Shown piece by piece: positions 34,879 to 42,646 of a stretch of 42,646 bases of DNA. The translations under genes and the position numbers were made by a program. The stretch lies in NCBI GenBank assembly GCA_025931335.1, contig JAICNG010000025.1, forward strand, positions 1-42,646. The letters are read 5' to 3'. How positions within the stretch are numbered: position 1 is the stretch's first letter; each line of letters starts with the position of its first letter. Under the pieces are notes generated by a model, which made no database searches, was not told the DNA's origin, and saw nothing but the letters and a program-made list of their open reading frames with translations. The stretch is from Gemmatimonadaceae bacterium. Lineage in GTDB: Bacteria; Gemmatimonadota; Gemmatimonadetes; Gemmatimonadales; Gemmatimonadaceae.

Positions 34879-36843
34879 ATGGCTGAAGCGACCGCAACGC
34901 TCGGAAGAGTCGTCGCCACCGAGCGCAAGCCTAACACGCCTCACGAGTTCCATTTCTGGACCGCGGTCGATTCGCCGGTCGGAATTGGGACCATCGTGCG
35001 GGTCGAGGGCACGCGCCCGGTCGAGGGACACATCCCGCGGGTGTACGGCGTCGTCGTCGAAGGCTTCAGTTTCACCGACCTGCTGTCGCCGCTGCATGAT
35101 GTGCTCGGCCACGACGGGGACCCGCGTTCCTCCTCGCTCGCTCCGACGGAGCGGCCGGAGGTGCGCCTCTACACGGCCGCGGTCCTGCGACAGATCCCGG
35201 AGGAGCCGCTTCAACCCGTTCCGATGGGTGAGGTGTTCCTCGCGACCGACGAGGACGTGACGCTGGCGCTCCGCATGGACACGTACACGCGCGCCGAGAG
35301 CCGCACGGCCATTCCCATCGGCCTCTACCGAGCGGGGGGCATGGATTCCCCGATCTACCTCGACGCCGACTTCCTCGTCGGGCCCGAGGCGGCGCATCTC
35401 AACATCACCGGAGTCTCGGGGCTGGCGACGAAGACGAGCGCGGTCGAGTTCATCCTCGCGTCGCTGTTCGCGCACTTTCCCGAGAGCAAGGGCTCGGTGG
35501 CGGCGGTGTGCTTCAACGTGAAGGGCCCGGATCTCTGCTATCTCGACCAGCCCGGCGATCTCGACGCCAACGATCTCGCGATGTACGACCGCCTCGGCGT
35601 GCCGGCGCGGCCGTTCGATCGCGTGCGCTACTTCGCGCCCTACAAGGCGAATCTCACCTCGCTGAACACGCTGCGCTCCAACGACGCGCTGATGTACAAC
35701 GTCACGCCGCTCACGTGGGGGCTACGCGAGGTGCTGCAGTTCGCCGAAGTCCTGCTGAATCGCGATGACGTGGACGCCAAGGCCGATGCGCTGATCGATT
35801 TCATCAAGGAGCGCGTGCTCGACCGGGAGTACAAGGATCCGCAGATGCTGCCCGGCCAGGTGTACCGCGTGCAATCCTTCGCCGACCTCGATCGGTGGTT
35901 TCGCGACATCATCCTGATGCTCGAGGGGAAGGGGAGCGAGGGATACAAGACGCACCACATCGCGACCATTCGCAAGGTGCGCAATCGGCTCTCGAACATC
36001 TCGCTCCGATGCGCTGGGCTGGTCACCGATGACGGCTCGGTGAGTGATCTGCCGTGGGGGACCTTCGAGGATCGCACGGTGTATGTCATCGACGTCGCGG
36101 CCAGCGAGGAGGACGCGCAGGACCTCATTTTCGCGCGGATCGTCTCCAAGCTGCGCGAGCATCTCGAGCGCCGCGATCTCGGCGTCAGCCATGTCGTCGT
36201 CTTCGTCGACGAGCTGAACAAGTACGCGCCGGCCGAGGGCCCCGACACCTACGTCCGGAAGATGCTCCTCGATATCGCCGAGCGCGGCCGGTATCTCGGG
36301 CTCGTGCTGTTCGGGGCACAGCAGTTTCGCTCGCAGGTGCATCGCCGGGTCGTCGGCAACAGTGGAACGGCGCTGTTCGGGCGCATGGACGGGGACGAGC
36401 TGGCGACCCCGGGGTATGCCGTGCTCAGTCCGGCGACGCGCACGAAGCTGGCGACGCTCGCCAAGGGAGATCTGATGGTCCGGCATCCGCACTTCACGCA
36501 GCCGATCTTTCTCAAGTTTCCGCGTCCCGCGGTTCTTCGCGGGCGGGATGGCGTCGAGCGCTTTCCGCAGGCGGTCGACAGCACGCTGGAGATCTCGCTG
36601 TTGCGGGTGCTCCGGCAGCTCGATCCCACCATCCCGCTGGTGTGGGTGCAGGACCTCGTGGCGCTCTACGATGAGCCGGATCTCATCCGGGCACGCAATG
36701 CCACTCTCCAGGCACGCCCCAAGGACGTGAAGGGCTTCTTCGCGTCGCGGCTGCGGACGATCATCCCGGCGCAGCCGGCCGCCGCGCCGGTGGCGGCCGC
36801 GCCGTTGCGTGCGCTGCCGGCTGATGATCCGTACGGCGTCTAG
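34879..36843 (+). CDS. herA: HerA-like DNA-translocating ATPase with variant Walker A
   Basis: 654 residues from an ATG at 34879. An N-terminal HAS-barrel-like beta region (about 1-130) precedes the FtsK/HerA ATPase. The P-loop reads ITGVSGLATKTS (176-187): it lacks the normal GxGK[ST] and has one extra residue, but K185-T186 are kept. Walker B is VVVFVDELNKYAP (D444, E445). The sensor region LVLFGAQQFRSQV and NSGTALFGRMDGDE resemble HerA. It would form a hexameric ring that pumps DNA into NurA after Mre11-Rad50 opens the end. The gene starts 20 nt after the big palindrome and is followed 3 nt later by a secreted protein gene. An inactive or altered ATPase cannot be excluded. Confidence 0.8.
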   Translation: MAEATATLGRVVATERKPNTPHEFHFWTAVDSPVGIGTIVRVEGTRPVEGHIPRVYGVVVEGFSFTDLLSPLHDVLGHDGDPRSSSLAPTERPEVRLYTAAVLRQIPEEPLQPVPMGEVFLATDEDVTLALRMDTYTRAESRTAIPIGLYRAGGMDSPIYLDADFLVGPEAAHLNITGVSGLATKTSAVEFILASLFAHFPESKGSVAAVCFNVKGPDLCYLDQPGDLDANDLAMYDRLGVPARPFDRVRYFAPYKANLTSLNTLRSNDALMYNVTPLTWGLREVLQFAEVLLNRDDVDAKADALIDFIKERVLDREYKDPQMLPGQVYRVQSFADLDRWFRDIILMLEGKGSEGYKTHHIATIRKVRNRLSNISLRCAGLVTDDGSVSDLPWGTFEDRTVYVIDVAASEEDAQDLIFARIVSKLREHLERRDLGVSHVVVFVDELNKYAPAEGPDTYVRKMLLDIAERGRYLGLVLFGAQQFRSQVHRRVVGNSGTALFGRMDGDELATPGYAVLSPATRTKLATLAKGDLMVRHPHFTQPIFLKFPRPAVLRGRDGVERFPQAVDSTLEISLLRVLRQLDPTIPLVWVQDLVALYDEPDLIRARNATLQARPKDVKGFFASRLRTIIPAQPAAAPVAAAPLRALPADDPYGV

Positions 36844-36846
36844 CGC

Positions 36847-37692
36847 ATGATCGGTCTCGGAAGGCGTCTCGCTGCCTCGATCGCGCTCCTCGCCACGATT
36901 GCCCCGCTCGCGCGCGCGCAAAACGTGGTGCTGCAGATCAAGCCGAAGGTGGGTGACACGCTCCGCCTGCGCATCGAGCAGGAGATGGAGATCTCGGCGG
37001 TCGGCAAGGTGGGCGACGCGGACACCACGATGACCATGCGGTCGTCGCTGCTGATGCTCTCGCGCTCCATTGTCGTGGAAGCCGACAACGACGGGACGAC
37101 CGTCCGGTCGATCACCGATTCCGTGGCCGTCGACATGGGCGCATTGGATCCCCGCGTCGCCGGGTTCAGCGACCAGGCGCGCCGCTCGCTCCAGGGGAAG
37201 GAAGTTCGCGTGCGGTTCTCGCGCGAGGGATCGGGCACGGTCGTCGAGGCAGACCCGGACATCCCGCGGGACCTTCAATCGGTGTTTTCCCAGCTCCCGG
37301 CCACGTTCCCGCGCCATCAGGTCGCCGTGGGGAGCACGTGGAAGCAGCGCATCCCTATCCCTGACGCCGCGCCTGGCCAGGTCGCGGGGACGCTCGAGGC
37401 GGTCTTTCGGCTCGACTCGCTCACCCGGCGTGGCAAGCTGGCCCACATCTCGATGCGGGGCACGCTGACGCGTGACTCGACGTCCAGCCCCATTCGCGGC
37501 GGCGCCCGGATGACCATGACGGGGACGGTGACGGGGTACATGGTGCTCGACCGGGGCCGCGGGTGGGTCACCGACGCCTCGACCGAAATGTCGATGCGCT
37601 CCCACATCGCCCAACCCCCGGGAAGCGGCCTCCAACCGGTGAAGATGCACATGCGGCTGGTCCAGCGGCAGCGCACTATGGACAAGCGGTGA
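36847..37692 (+). CDS. Secreted protein of unknown function (DUF6263-like)
   Basis: 281 residues starting 3 nt after herA. Cleavable signal sequence (MIGLGRRLAASIALLATIAP..., cut near ARAQ). Mature part: KVGDTLRLRIEQEMEI, repeated strand-rich segments (VRSITDSVAVDMGALDP, VAVGSTWKQRIPIPD), TMTGTVTGYMVLDRGRGWVTD. The pattern resembles DUF6263-type secreted proteins in this kind of genome. It is out of place in a cytoplasmic DNA-repair cluster and may be transcribed with herA only by proximity. Function not assigned. Confidence 0.6.
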   Translation: MIGLGRRLAASIALLATIAPLARAQNVVLQIKPKVGDTLRLRIEQEMEISAVGKVGDADTTMTMRSSLLMLSRSIVVEADNDGTTVRSITDSVAVDMGALDPRVAGFSDQARRSLQGKEVRVRFSREGSGTVVEADPDIPRDLQSVFSQLPATFPRHQVAVGSTWKQRIPIPDAAPGQVAGTLEAVFRLDSLTRRGKLAHISMRGTLTRDSTSSPIRGGARMTMTGTVTGYMVLDRGRGWVTDASTEMSMRSHIAQPPGSGLQPVKMHMRLVQRQRTMDKR

Positions 37693-37750
37693 GCGCACAC
37701 GCTATCCTCTTAAGAGCATTACAGTTAGCCGAATTTTCCCCGAGGATGGC

Positions 37751-38950
37751 GTGCGCCTGGTTCACATCTCCGACCTCCATCTCGGTTTTCGTCAGTACCA
37801 TCGCCTGACGCAAACGGGAATCAACCAGCGGGAAGCCGATGTGGCGAACGCGTTCCGCAACGCGATCGACCGCATCATCGCGCTCGAGCCGGACGTCGTC
37901 CTGTTCGCCGGAGATATCTTCCACACCGTTCGGCCGATGAACCCGGCGATCATCCACGCGTTCAACCAGCTCGCGCGGCTCACGCGAGCGGTGCCGCACG
38001 CGATCGTGGTGATGGTGGCGGGCAATCACGACCGCCCGCGCGCCACCGAAACGGGATGCATCCTCCGGTTGTTCACCGTGCTGGGCGTCCACGTCGTCGA
38101 TGCCGAGCCGCGGCGCCTCACCTTCCCGGAGCGTGACCTGGCGATTCTCGCCGTGCCCGACAGCATCGGGGACTATCCCGCCCTGCTGCCCGAGGCCGGC
38201 GTTAGGCACAACGTCCTCGTGCTGCACGGCGAAGTGCAGGGGATGCTTCCCGTGGCCGCGATGCGAGCGGATCGCGCGGCGATGGAGATTCCGCTCGACG
38301 CCATTGGCGCGCCCAGGTGGAGCTACGTGGCGCTCGGACACTACCACGTGCACCGCCAGATCGCGCCGAATGCCTACTACTCCGGCTCCGTCGACTACAC
38401 GAGCACGAACCCGTGGGGTGAGCTGGTGGAGGAGCGGCAGGCCGGGCTGCCCGGCAAGGGGTTCATCGAGTACGATCTCGACCGCGGCATCCACACCTTC
38501 CACGCCCTCGATGCGTCGCGGCGTCTCATCGATCTGCCGGCGGTCCCGGCGCGCGGGTTGACGGCACCCGAGCTCGACGCCGCCATTCGCGAGACGATCG
38601 ACCGCTGCGCGGAGGGGATCGACGAGAAGATCGTGCGGCTCGTCGTGCGCGACGTCCCCCGCCACGTCGCGCGGGAGCTGGACCAAAAGGCGCTGCGCGA
38701 ATACCGGCGCCGCGCGCTTCATTTCCACCTGGACGCGCGGCGTCCCGAGATGATGCGCCTCTCGGCCAACGGGGCTCCCGGCCGCCGTCCCACGCTGCGG
38801 GAGACGGTCGAGTCGTACATCGCCAAGCGGTCGCTCGCCCCGGGGGTCGACCGCGACGCGCTCATCCAGCTGGGGACGTACTACCTGCAGGAAGCGGACG
38901 CGGCCGCCACCGTGGCGGCCGCCGGCGCTCCGTCGCCACTCGGCGGATAG
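37751..38950 (+). CDS. sbcD: Mre11/SbcD-type DNA exonuclease-endonuclease
   Basis: 399 residues from a GTG at 37751. All metallophosphoesterase motifs are intact: D8-x-H10 (ISDLHLG), G54-D55-IFH58, G91-N92-H93-D94, LH159GE and GH197YH199VH201. A capping domain and C-terminal Rad50-binding helix (TLRETVESYIAKRSL) follow. Together with the next gene it would process blocked DNA ends. The gap upstream (37693-37750) holds the palindrome CTCTTAAGAG at 37707-37716 and AT-rich sequence that could carry a promoter. It is abutted by rad50 with no spacer. Confidence 0.93.
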   Translation: MRLVHISDLHLGFRQYHRLTQTGINQREADVANAFRNAIDRIIALEPDVVLFAGDIFHTVRPMNPAIIHAFNQLARLTRAVPHAIVVMVAGNHDRPRATETGCILRLFTVLGVHVVDAEPRRLTFPERDLAILAVPDSIGDYPALLPEAGVRHNVLVLHGEVQGMLPVAAMRADRAAMEIPLDAIGAPRWSYVALGHYHVHRQIAPNAYYSGSVDYTSTNPWGELVEERQAGLPGKGFIEYDLDRGIHTFHALDASRRLIDLPAVPARGLTAPELDAAIRETIDRCAEGIDEKIVRLVVRDVPRHVARELDQKALREYRRRALHFHLDARRPEMMRLSANGAPGRRPTLRETVESYIAKRSLAPGVDRDALIQLGTYYLQEADAAATVAAAGAPSPLGG

Positions 38951-41422
38951 GTGCAGCTCAACCGGGTCGTTCTCCAGAACTTCCGCCAGCACGCGGACAC
39001 CCGGGTGGAGTTCGGTCCGGGCGTGACGGGCATCATCGGTCCGAACGGCTCCGGCAAAACGACGATTCTCGAAGCGATCGCGTGGGCGATCTACGGGAAT
39101 CCGGCGGCTCGCGGGACCCGGGATTCCATTCGCTTCAACCGAGCGGGCGCGCGCTCGGGGGTACGCGTCGAGCTGGATTTCGACCTCGGCGGCCACAACT
39201 ACCGCGTCGTACGGGGCCTAACGAACGCCGAGCTGTACCTCGACGGTCCGCACAACAAGATCGCCGACTCCATCACCGGGGTCACCGAGGTGCTCACGCG
39301 TCGACTCGGCATGACGCGAGAGGAGTTCTTCAACACCTACTTCACCGGGCAGAAAGAGCTCAGCGTCATGGCGGCGATGAGCCCCACGGAGCGGGCGCAA
39401 TTCCTGTCGCGCGTGCTCGGCTACGAGCGGCTTCGTGCCGCGCAGGAGATCGCCCGCGATCGCCGGCGCGCGATCGTCGCCGAGATGGCCGGGTTGCGGC
39501 AGGGAATGGGTGATCCCGAAACGGTCGCCCGACAGGTGGCGGAGACCGAGACACGGCTGGAGCAGGCGCGCGACCGCGCGCGGTTCGCCCAGCGTCGCCG
39601 CGATGCCACGCAGGAGTCGCTCGAGGCCGTCCGTCCGAAGTGGGAGGCCGCGCAGCGCGCGCGCGAGGCCCACCAGGCGCTGCTCGCGGATTTGCGCGTC
39701 GCGGAACAGGAGGAGGCGTCCGAGCAGCGGGAGGTGCAGCGTCTCGAGCGCGACCTGGCCGACGCGGCGAGCGCGCGCGCGGAGCTGGAGGGGCTGCGCA
39801 TCGAGCTGGAGCCGTTCCCGCTGCTCGCGTCCGAGTTTCAGCGCCTCGACGTTCTCGCGCGCGAAGAAGGCCGTCGACGCGCGCTCCTCGAGACGCAGGC
39901 GACGATCGCCGAAGACCTCGTTCGGTTGCGCGATCGGCGCGCGAAGCTGGAGAACGCTCCCACGCTCGAGACCGAGATCGACGCCGCGCTCGTCGCGAAG
40001 CGCTCGGAGTTCGAAGCGACGGACGGCCTGCTCGAAGCGCGACGGACCGAGTGGGTGCGCGACCGGCAGGAGGCCGAGACGAAGCGCCAGTCCCTGCGTG
40101 AGCAGTACACGGAGCTGAAGGAGCAGCGCGACCGCATCGTGAGCCTGGGCGCCGAGGGCGCCTGCCCGACCTGCGCGCGTCCCCTCGGCGATACGTATCG
40201 CGCCGTGCTCGACCTCCTCGATGAGCAGATCGAGACCGTGCGCGTCGACGGGAACTACTACAAGGCGCGGTTCGAGCAGCTGATGGAAATGCCCGAGGAC
40301 GTGCAGGCGCTCGATGAGCAGCGTCGCGCCATGTCGTTGGAGGTCTCCACGCTCGAGCGCCGCCTGACGAAGGTGCAGCTCGCCGTCCAGGAGCTTGCGC
40401 ACGTGGAGTCCGACCTCGCGGGAAAGAACGAGCGGGCTGCGCAGGTGAGCGCGGAGCTGGCGACCATTCCTCCCGGATACGACGCGGCTCGCCACGAGAC
40501 GCTGCGCAGCGAGATCGAGCGCCTCACGCCGCTCGATGCCCGGGCCGCCCGCCTGAGCGCGCAGCTCGAGCGGGTTCCGCAACTCGAGCGCGAGCGGGCG
40601 GGCGCGGCCGAGCGTCTCGAAACCATCCGCGAACGGCTGAAAGCGCTCGAGGGACGCCGAGCGGAGACCACCGTTCAGGAGGCGGAGCACGAGGCACTCC
40701 GAGGCCAGTACGAGCGCGCGACGGCCGAGGCCCACACCGCGGACCTGGCACTGGTTCAAGCCCAGGGAGAGGAGGCGAGCGCGCAGATCGCGCTCGAGCG
40801 CGCGCACGGCGTCGCGGCCGAGCTGGCGTCGCGCCAGCGCATGCTGAGCGAGCTCACGCAGCGAAAGCTCCTGCACGACGAGCTCGACCGCGCGTTCACC
40901 GATTTGCGCACCGATCTCAACTTCCAGCTGCGACCGGAGCTGTCGGAACTCGCCAGCGGATTCCTCAGCGACCTCACCGACGGACGCTACGGCGAGATGG
41001 AGCTCGACGACAGCTACAATATCATCGTCCTCGAGGACGGGCTTCCGAAGCCGGTGATCTCGGGGGGCGAGGAGGACCTCGCCAACCTCGTGCTCCGGCT
41101 CGCCATCTCGCAGATGATCGCCGAGCGGGCGGGACAGCCGTTCTCGCTGTTGATTCTCGACGAGATCTTCGGCTCCCTCGACGAGGGGCGCCGCGCCAAC
41201 GTCCTCGATCTGCTGCGCCGGCTCCAGGGACGCTTCGAGCAGGTCATCCTCATCACCCACATCGAGCAGGTGCGCGAGGGTGTCGACCGGGTGATCGCCG
41301 TGCGGTATGACGAGGAAACCGGATGCTCCGTCGTCGAGCAGCAAGCCGTCGAGCTGCCCGACCTCGTCACGCCCGCGGTCGCGAGTGATGAGGTGTACGA
41401 GGAGGCGGGGGCCGGCGACTGA
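38951..41422 (+). CDS. sbcC: Rad50/SbcC-type ATPase with zinc hook
   Basis: 823 residues from a GTG that abuts the sbcD stop. Walker A GPNGSGKTT (30-38), a long coiled coil with the zinc-hook C405PTC408, a signature region VISGGEED (702-709) and Walker B SLLILDEIFGSLDE near the end. It is closer in length to archaeal and phage Rad50 than to E. coli SbcC (about 1050 residues), and the single CxxC hook is typical of the Rad50 family. With Mre11 it tethers and resects DNA ends. The next gene's ATG overlaps its stop by 1 nt. Confidence 0.94.
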   Translation: MQLNRVVLQNFRQHADTRVEFGPGVTGIIGPNGSGKTTILEAIAWAIYGNPAARGTRDSIRFNRAGARSGVRVELDFDLGGHNYRVVRGLTNAELYLDGPHNKIADSITGVTEVLTRRLGMTREEFFNTYFTGQKELSVMAAMSPTERAQFLSRVLGYERLRAAQEIARDRRRAIVAEMAGLRQGMGDPETVARQVAETETRLEQARDRARFAQRRRDATQESLEAVRPKWEAAQRAREAHQALLADLRVAEQEEASEQREVQRLERDLADAASARAELEGLRIELEPFPLLASEFQRLDVLAREEGRRRALLETQATIAEDLVRLRDRRAKLENAPTLETEIDAALVAKRSEFEATDGLLEARRTEWVRDRQEAETKRQSLREQYTELKEQRDRIVSLGAEGACPTCARPLGDTYRAVLDLLDEQIETVRVDGNYYKARFEQLMEMPEDVQALDEQRRAMSLEVSTLERRLTKVQLAVQELAHVESDLAGKNERAAQVSAELATIPPGYDAARHETLRSEIERLTPLDARAARLSAQLERVPQLERERAGAAERLETIRERLKALEGRRAETTVQEAEHEALRGQYERATAEAHTADLALVQAQGEEASAQIALERAHGVAAELASRQRMLSELTQRKLLHDELDRAFTDLRTDLNFQLRPELSELASGFLSDLTDGRYGEMELDDSYNIIVLEDGLPKPVISGGEEDLANLVLRLAISQMIAERAGQPFSLLILDEIFGSLDEGRRANVLDLLRRLQGRFEQVILITHIEQVREGVDRVIAVRYDEETGCSVVEQQAVELPDLVTPAVASDEVYEEAGAGD

Positions 41423-42396
41423 TGGCTACGGCGCGCACCTGGCGGACGCATCAGCAGGCTGACGGTCCCCAACCTGCCTCACTTCAAGACATCGCGGGAC
41501 TGAATCAGGTCTTCAGCGACGCGTTCAGCGAGCGCTATCGCCGCGACGGCATGGTGGGCGTGCGCGTTCCGTTCCTCAATCCCGCGATCTGGCGCTACGC
41601 GATCGAGGATGCCGATGGGGGCGCGCTCGTCTGGCGAGATGAGCGCGACGAGATCGTGGCGTTCAACATCGCGCACCGTTCCGGGGTCGAGGGCTGGATG
41701 GGTCCGCTGGCGGTCCGGCCCGACTGGCAGGGTGTGGGACTCGGCAAGGAGATCGTGCGCGGCGGGGTCGAGTGGCTACGGTCGGCCGGCGCAGCCACCA
41801 TCGGGCTCGAGACGATGCCTCGCACGATGGACAACATCGGATTCTACTCCGCGCTCGGGTTCGTTCCCGGGCGGTTGACGATCACGCTCACGCTGGACGC
41901 TGGACTTCTTGGCGGCGGGCCCAGCTTGCTCGGCCGCCTCCCGCCGGGCGACAAGGACGAAGCCATCGAGGAATGCCGCGCGCTCGCGAACCGTCTCGCT
42001 CCGGGATTCGATTTCACGCGAGAGATCGTGCTGACCGATCAGCTGGCGCTGGGCGACACGGTGCTCCTGCGAGAGCGTGGCCGACTGCTCGGGTTTGCGC
42101 TCTGCCACACGGCGCCCCTGGTGGAGGGGCGTATTCGCGAGGAGATGCGCGTGCTCAAGCTCGCCCTCGAGCGAGAGGAGGATCTGCCGCGGCTCGCGGA
42201 CGTCCTGATGGATTACGCCCGGCGCAGCGGAACGCGTCGCGTGGCGCTCCGCGTGCAGACGGAGTTCATCGGCGCGTACCAGGCGCTCACCGACCTCGGC
42301 GCCCGCGTGCGGTGGACCGATCTGCGAATGACGCTCGCCGACATGCCCGAGCGCGCGCCGCAGCGGGGGGTCGTCTGGTCCAACTGGGAGATCTAG
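41422..42396 (+). CDS. Tandem GNAT acetyltransferase
   Basis: 324 residues, coupled to rad50 by a 1-nt overlap. The N-terminal GNAT domain is clear: MGPLAVRPDWQGVGLGKEIV is motif A (acetyl-CoA pyrophosphate loop Q-x-x-G-x-G), and IGFYSALGFVPGRLT closes it (about 90-155). A second, weaker GNAT-like half follows at about 195-310 (MRVLKLALEREED, YQALTDLGARVRWTDLRM). The substrate is unknown. Being last in the Mre11-Rad50 operon it may modify a repair protein, but many GNATs act on small molecules. Stop at 42394-42396 precedes the second palindromic element. Confidence 0.8.
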   Translation: MATARTWRTHQQADGPQPASLQDIAGLNQVFSDAFSERYRRDGMVGVRVPFLNPAIWRYAIEDADGGALVWRDERDEIVAFNIAHRSGVEGWMGPLAVRPDWQGVGLGKEIVRGGVEWLRSAGAATIGLETMPRTMDNIGFYSALGFVPGRLTITLTLDAGLLGGGPSLLGRLPPGDKDEAIEECRALANRLAPGFDFTREIVLTDQLALGDTVLLRERGRLLGFALCHTAPLVEGRIREEMRVLKLALEREEDLPRLADVLMDYARRSGTRRVALRVQTEFIGAYQALTDLGARVRWTDLRMTLADMPERAPQRGVVWSNWEI

Positions 42397-42511
42397 TCGG
42401 TCGGTGATGCTCGGTCGCCTTCATCGCGCAACGAGCCCTGACAGCGTATCACAGACGACACCGCGACATCCACAGAGACTCACAGGAACTGCAACTGCAC
42501 GTGCTTCTACA

Positions 42512-42646
42512 GGATCATCGGGGATTCCCGGGAAAGATCGCGGTGACGGGGCCACGGACGGTCGAACTGCCAAATCACCCGAATGACAACACGAATTGCA
42601 CGAATTGCTCCCGGGCCCGCGCAATTCTCCGCACGCAAGCCCAACG
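42512..42646. repeat. Left arm of a second long palindromic element, cut by the window edge
   Basis: Bases 42550-42646 align without gaps to 34612-34708, the inner left arm of the element at 34562, with 77 of 97 identical by hand count. Preceding sequence (42512-42549) is only loosely similar. The right arm lies beyond the window, so whether it is a full hairpin is not known. The 250-nt stretch 42397-42646 holds no gene; 42455-42495 has repeats of a CACAGA/GACTCACAGG type. Confidence 0.75.

Noticed and set aside
35722-37698. 658-residue frame opposite herA and the secreted protein gene
   Set aside because: Spans two real genes on the other strand and has a shadow-type His/Arg composition.
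39218-41344. 708-residue open frame opposite sbcC
   Set aside because: Mirror of the coiled-coil coding sequence (Leu/Arg-rich), no domain pattern.

Overview
This is a gene-dense, GC-rich chromosomal window from a diderm bacterium. An Omp85-type barrel protein, several lipobox lipoproteins and secreted proteins with N-terminal signal sequences indicate an outer membrane. Gene content and style (GTG/TTG starts, 1-4 nt overlaps, intergenic hairpins built from short quasi-repeats, a recurrent CGTTAGGC word) are most reminiscent of Gemmatimonadota. That placement is an inference, not shown by a marker gene. I saw no rRNA, tRNA, CRISPR array, transposase or phage gene.

Layout. (1) 1-4748, minus strand: lipoate-dependent pyruvate oxidation, with lipA, pdhA (E1 alpha), pdhB (E1 beta), pdhC (E2) and the N-terminus of lpdA (E3), the last three separated by small inverted repeats. 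(2) 4989-8952: a ThiO-like FAD oxidase, a tiny membrane protein, and a coupled minus-strand trio (GT2 glycosyltransferase, DUF3108 protein, unassigned conserved protein). (3) 9127-14145, plus strand: an M28 peptidase lipoprotein, a conserved unknown, a 54-residue FmdB-like zinc ribbon, a coiled-coil protein and an Omp85-like protein. (4) 14153-22107, minus strand: a seven-gene peptide-uptake operon (dppA-B-C-D-F, a POT-family transporter and a DUF4349 lipoprotein). (5) 22184-27916: a LipM/LplA-like lipoate enzyme, gcvP and gcvH (glycine cleavage), coaE and tdk. (6) 27929-32402: a DEAD-box-like protein that has lost its ATPase motifs but keeps a DbpA-type RNA-binding domain and an RG-rich tail, then an aminotransferase, a small unknown, a stand-alone Lrp/AsnC RAM domain and an O-methyltransferase. 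(7) 32498-42646: a lipoprotein, then an archaeal-style DNA end-resection set on the plus strand: a NurA-like nuclease, a HerA-like ATPase, a secreted protein, Mre11/SbcD, a short Rad50/SbcC and a tandem GNAT protein.

Genes that work together: LipA and the LipM-like enzyme would make and attach lipoate on the E2 (K43) and GcvH (K66) lysines, with Lpd regenerating the disulfide in both complexes. The Dpp and POT systems would import peptides by two energy modes. NurA, HerA, Mre11 and Rad50 would form one double-strand-break resection machine, as in archaea.

Most notable signals: a ~300-bp long-arm hairpin element sits between nurA and herA, and a second homologous copy begins at the right edge of the window, so the herA-to-GNAT block is bracketed by the pair. 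A second, looser class comprises at least five intergenic inverted repeats with the same architecture but unrelated sequences, lying at operon joints and convergent gene ends. The inactive-looking DEAD-box protein with a tandem-repeat-encoded RG tail is the third item worth follow-up.
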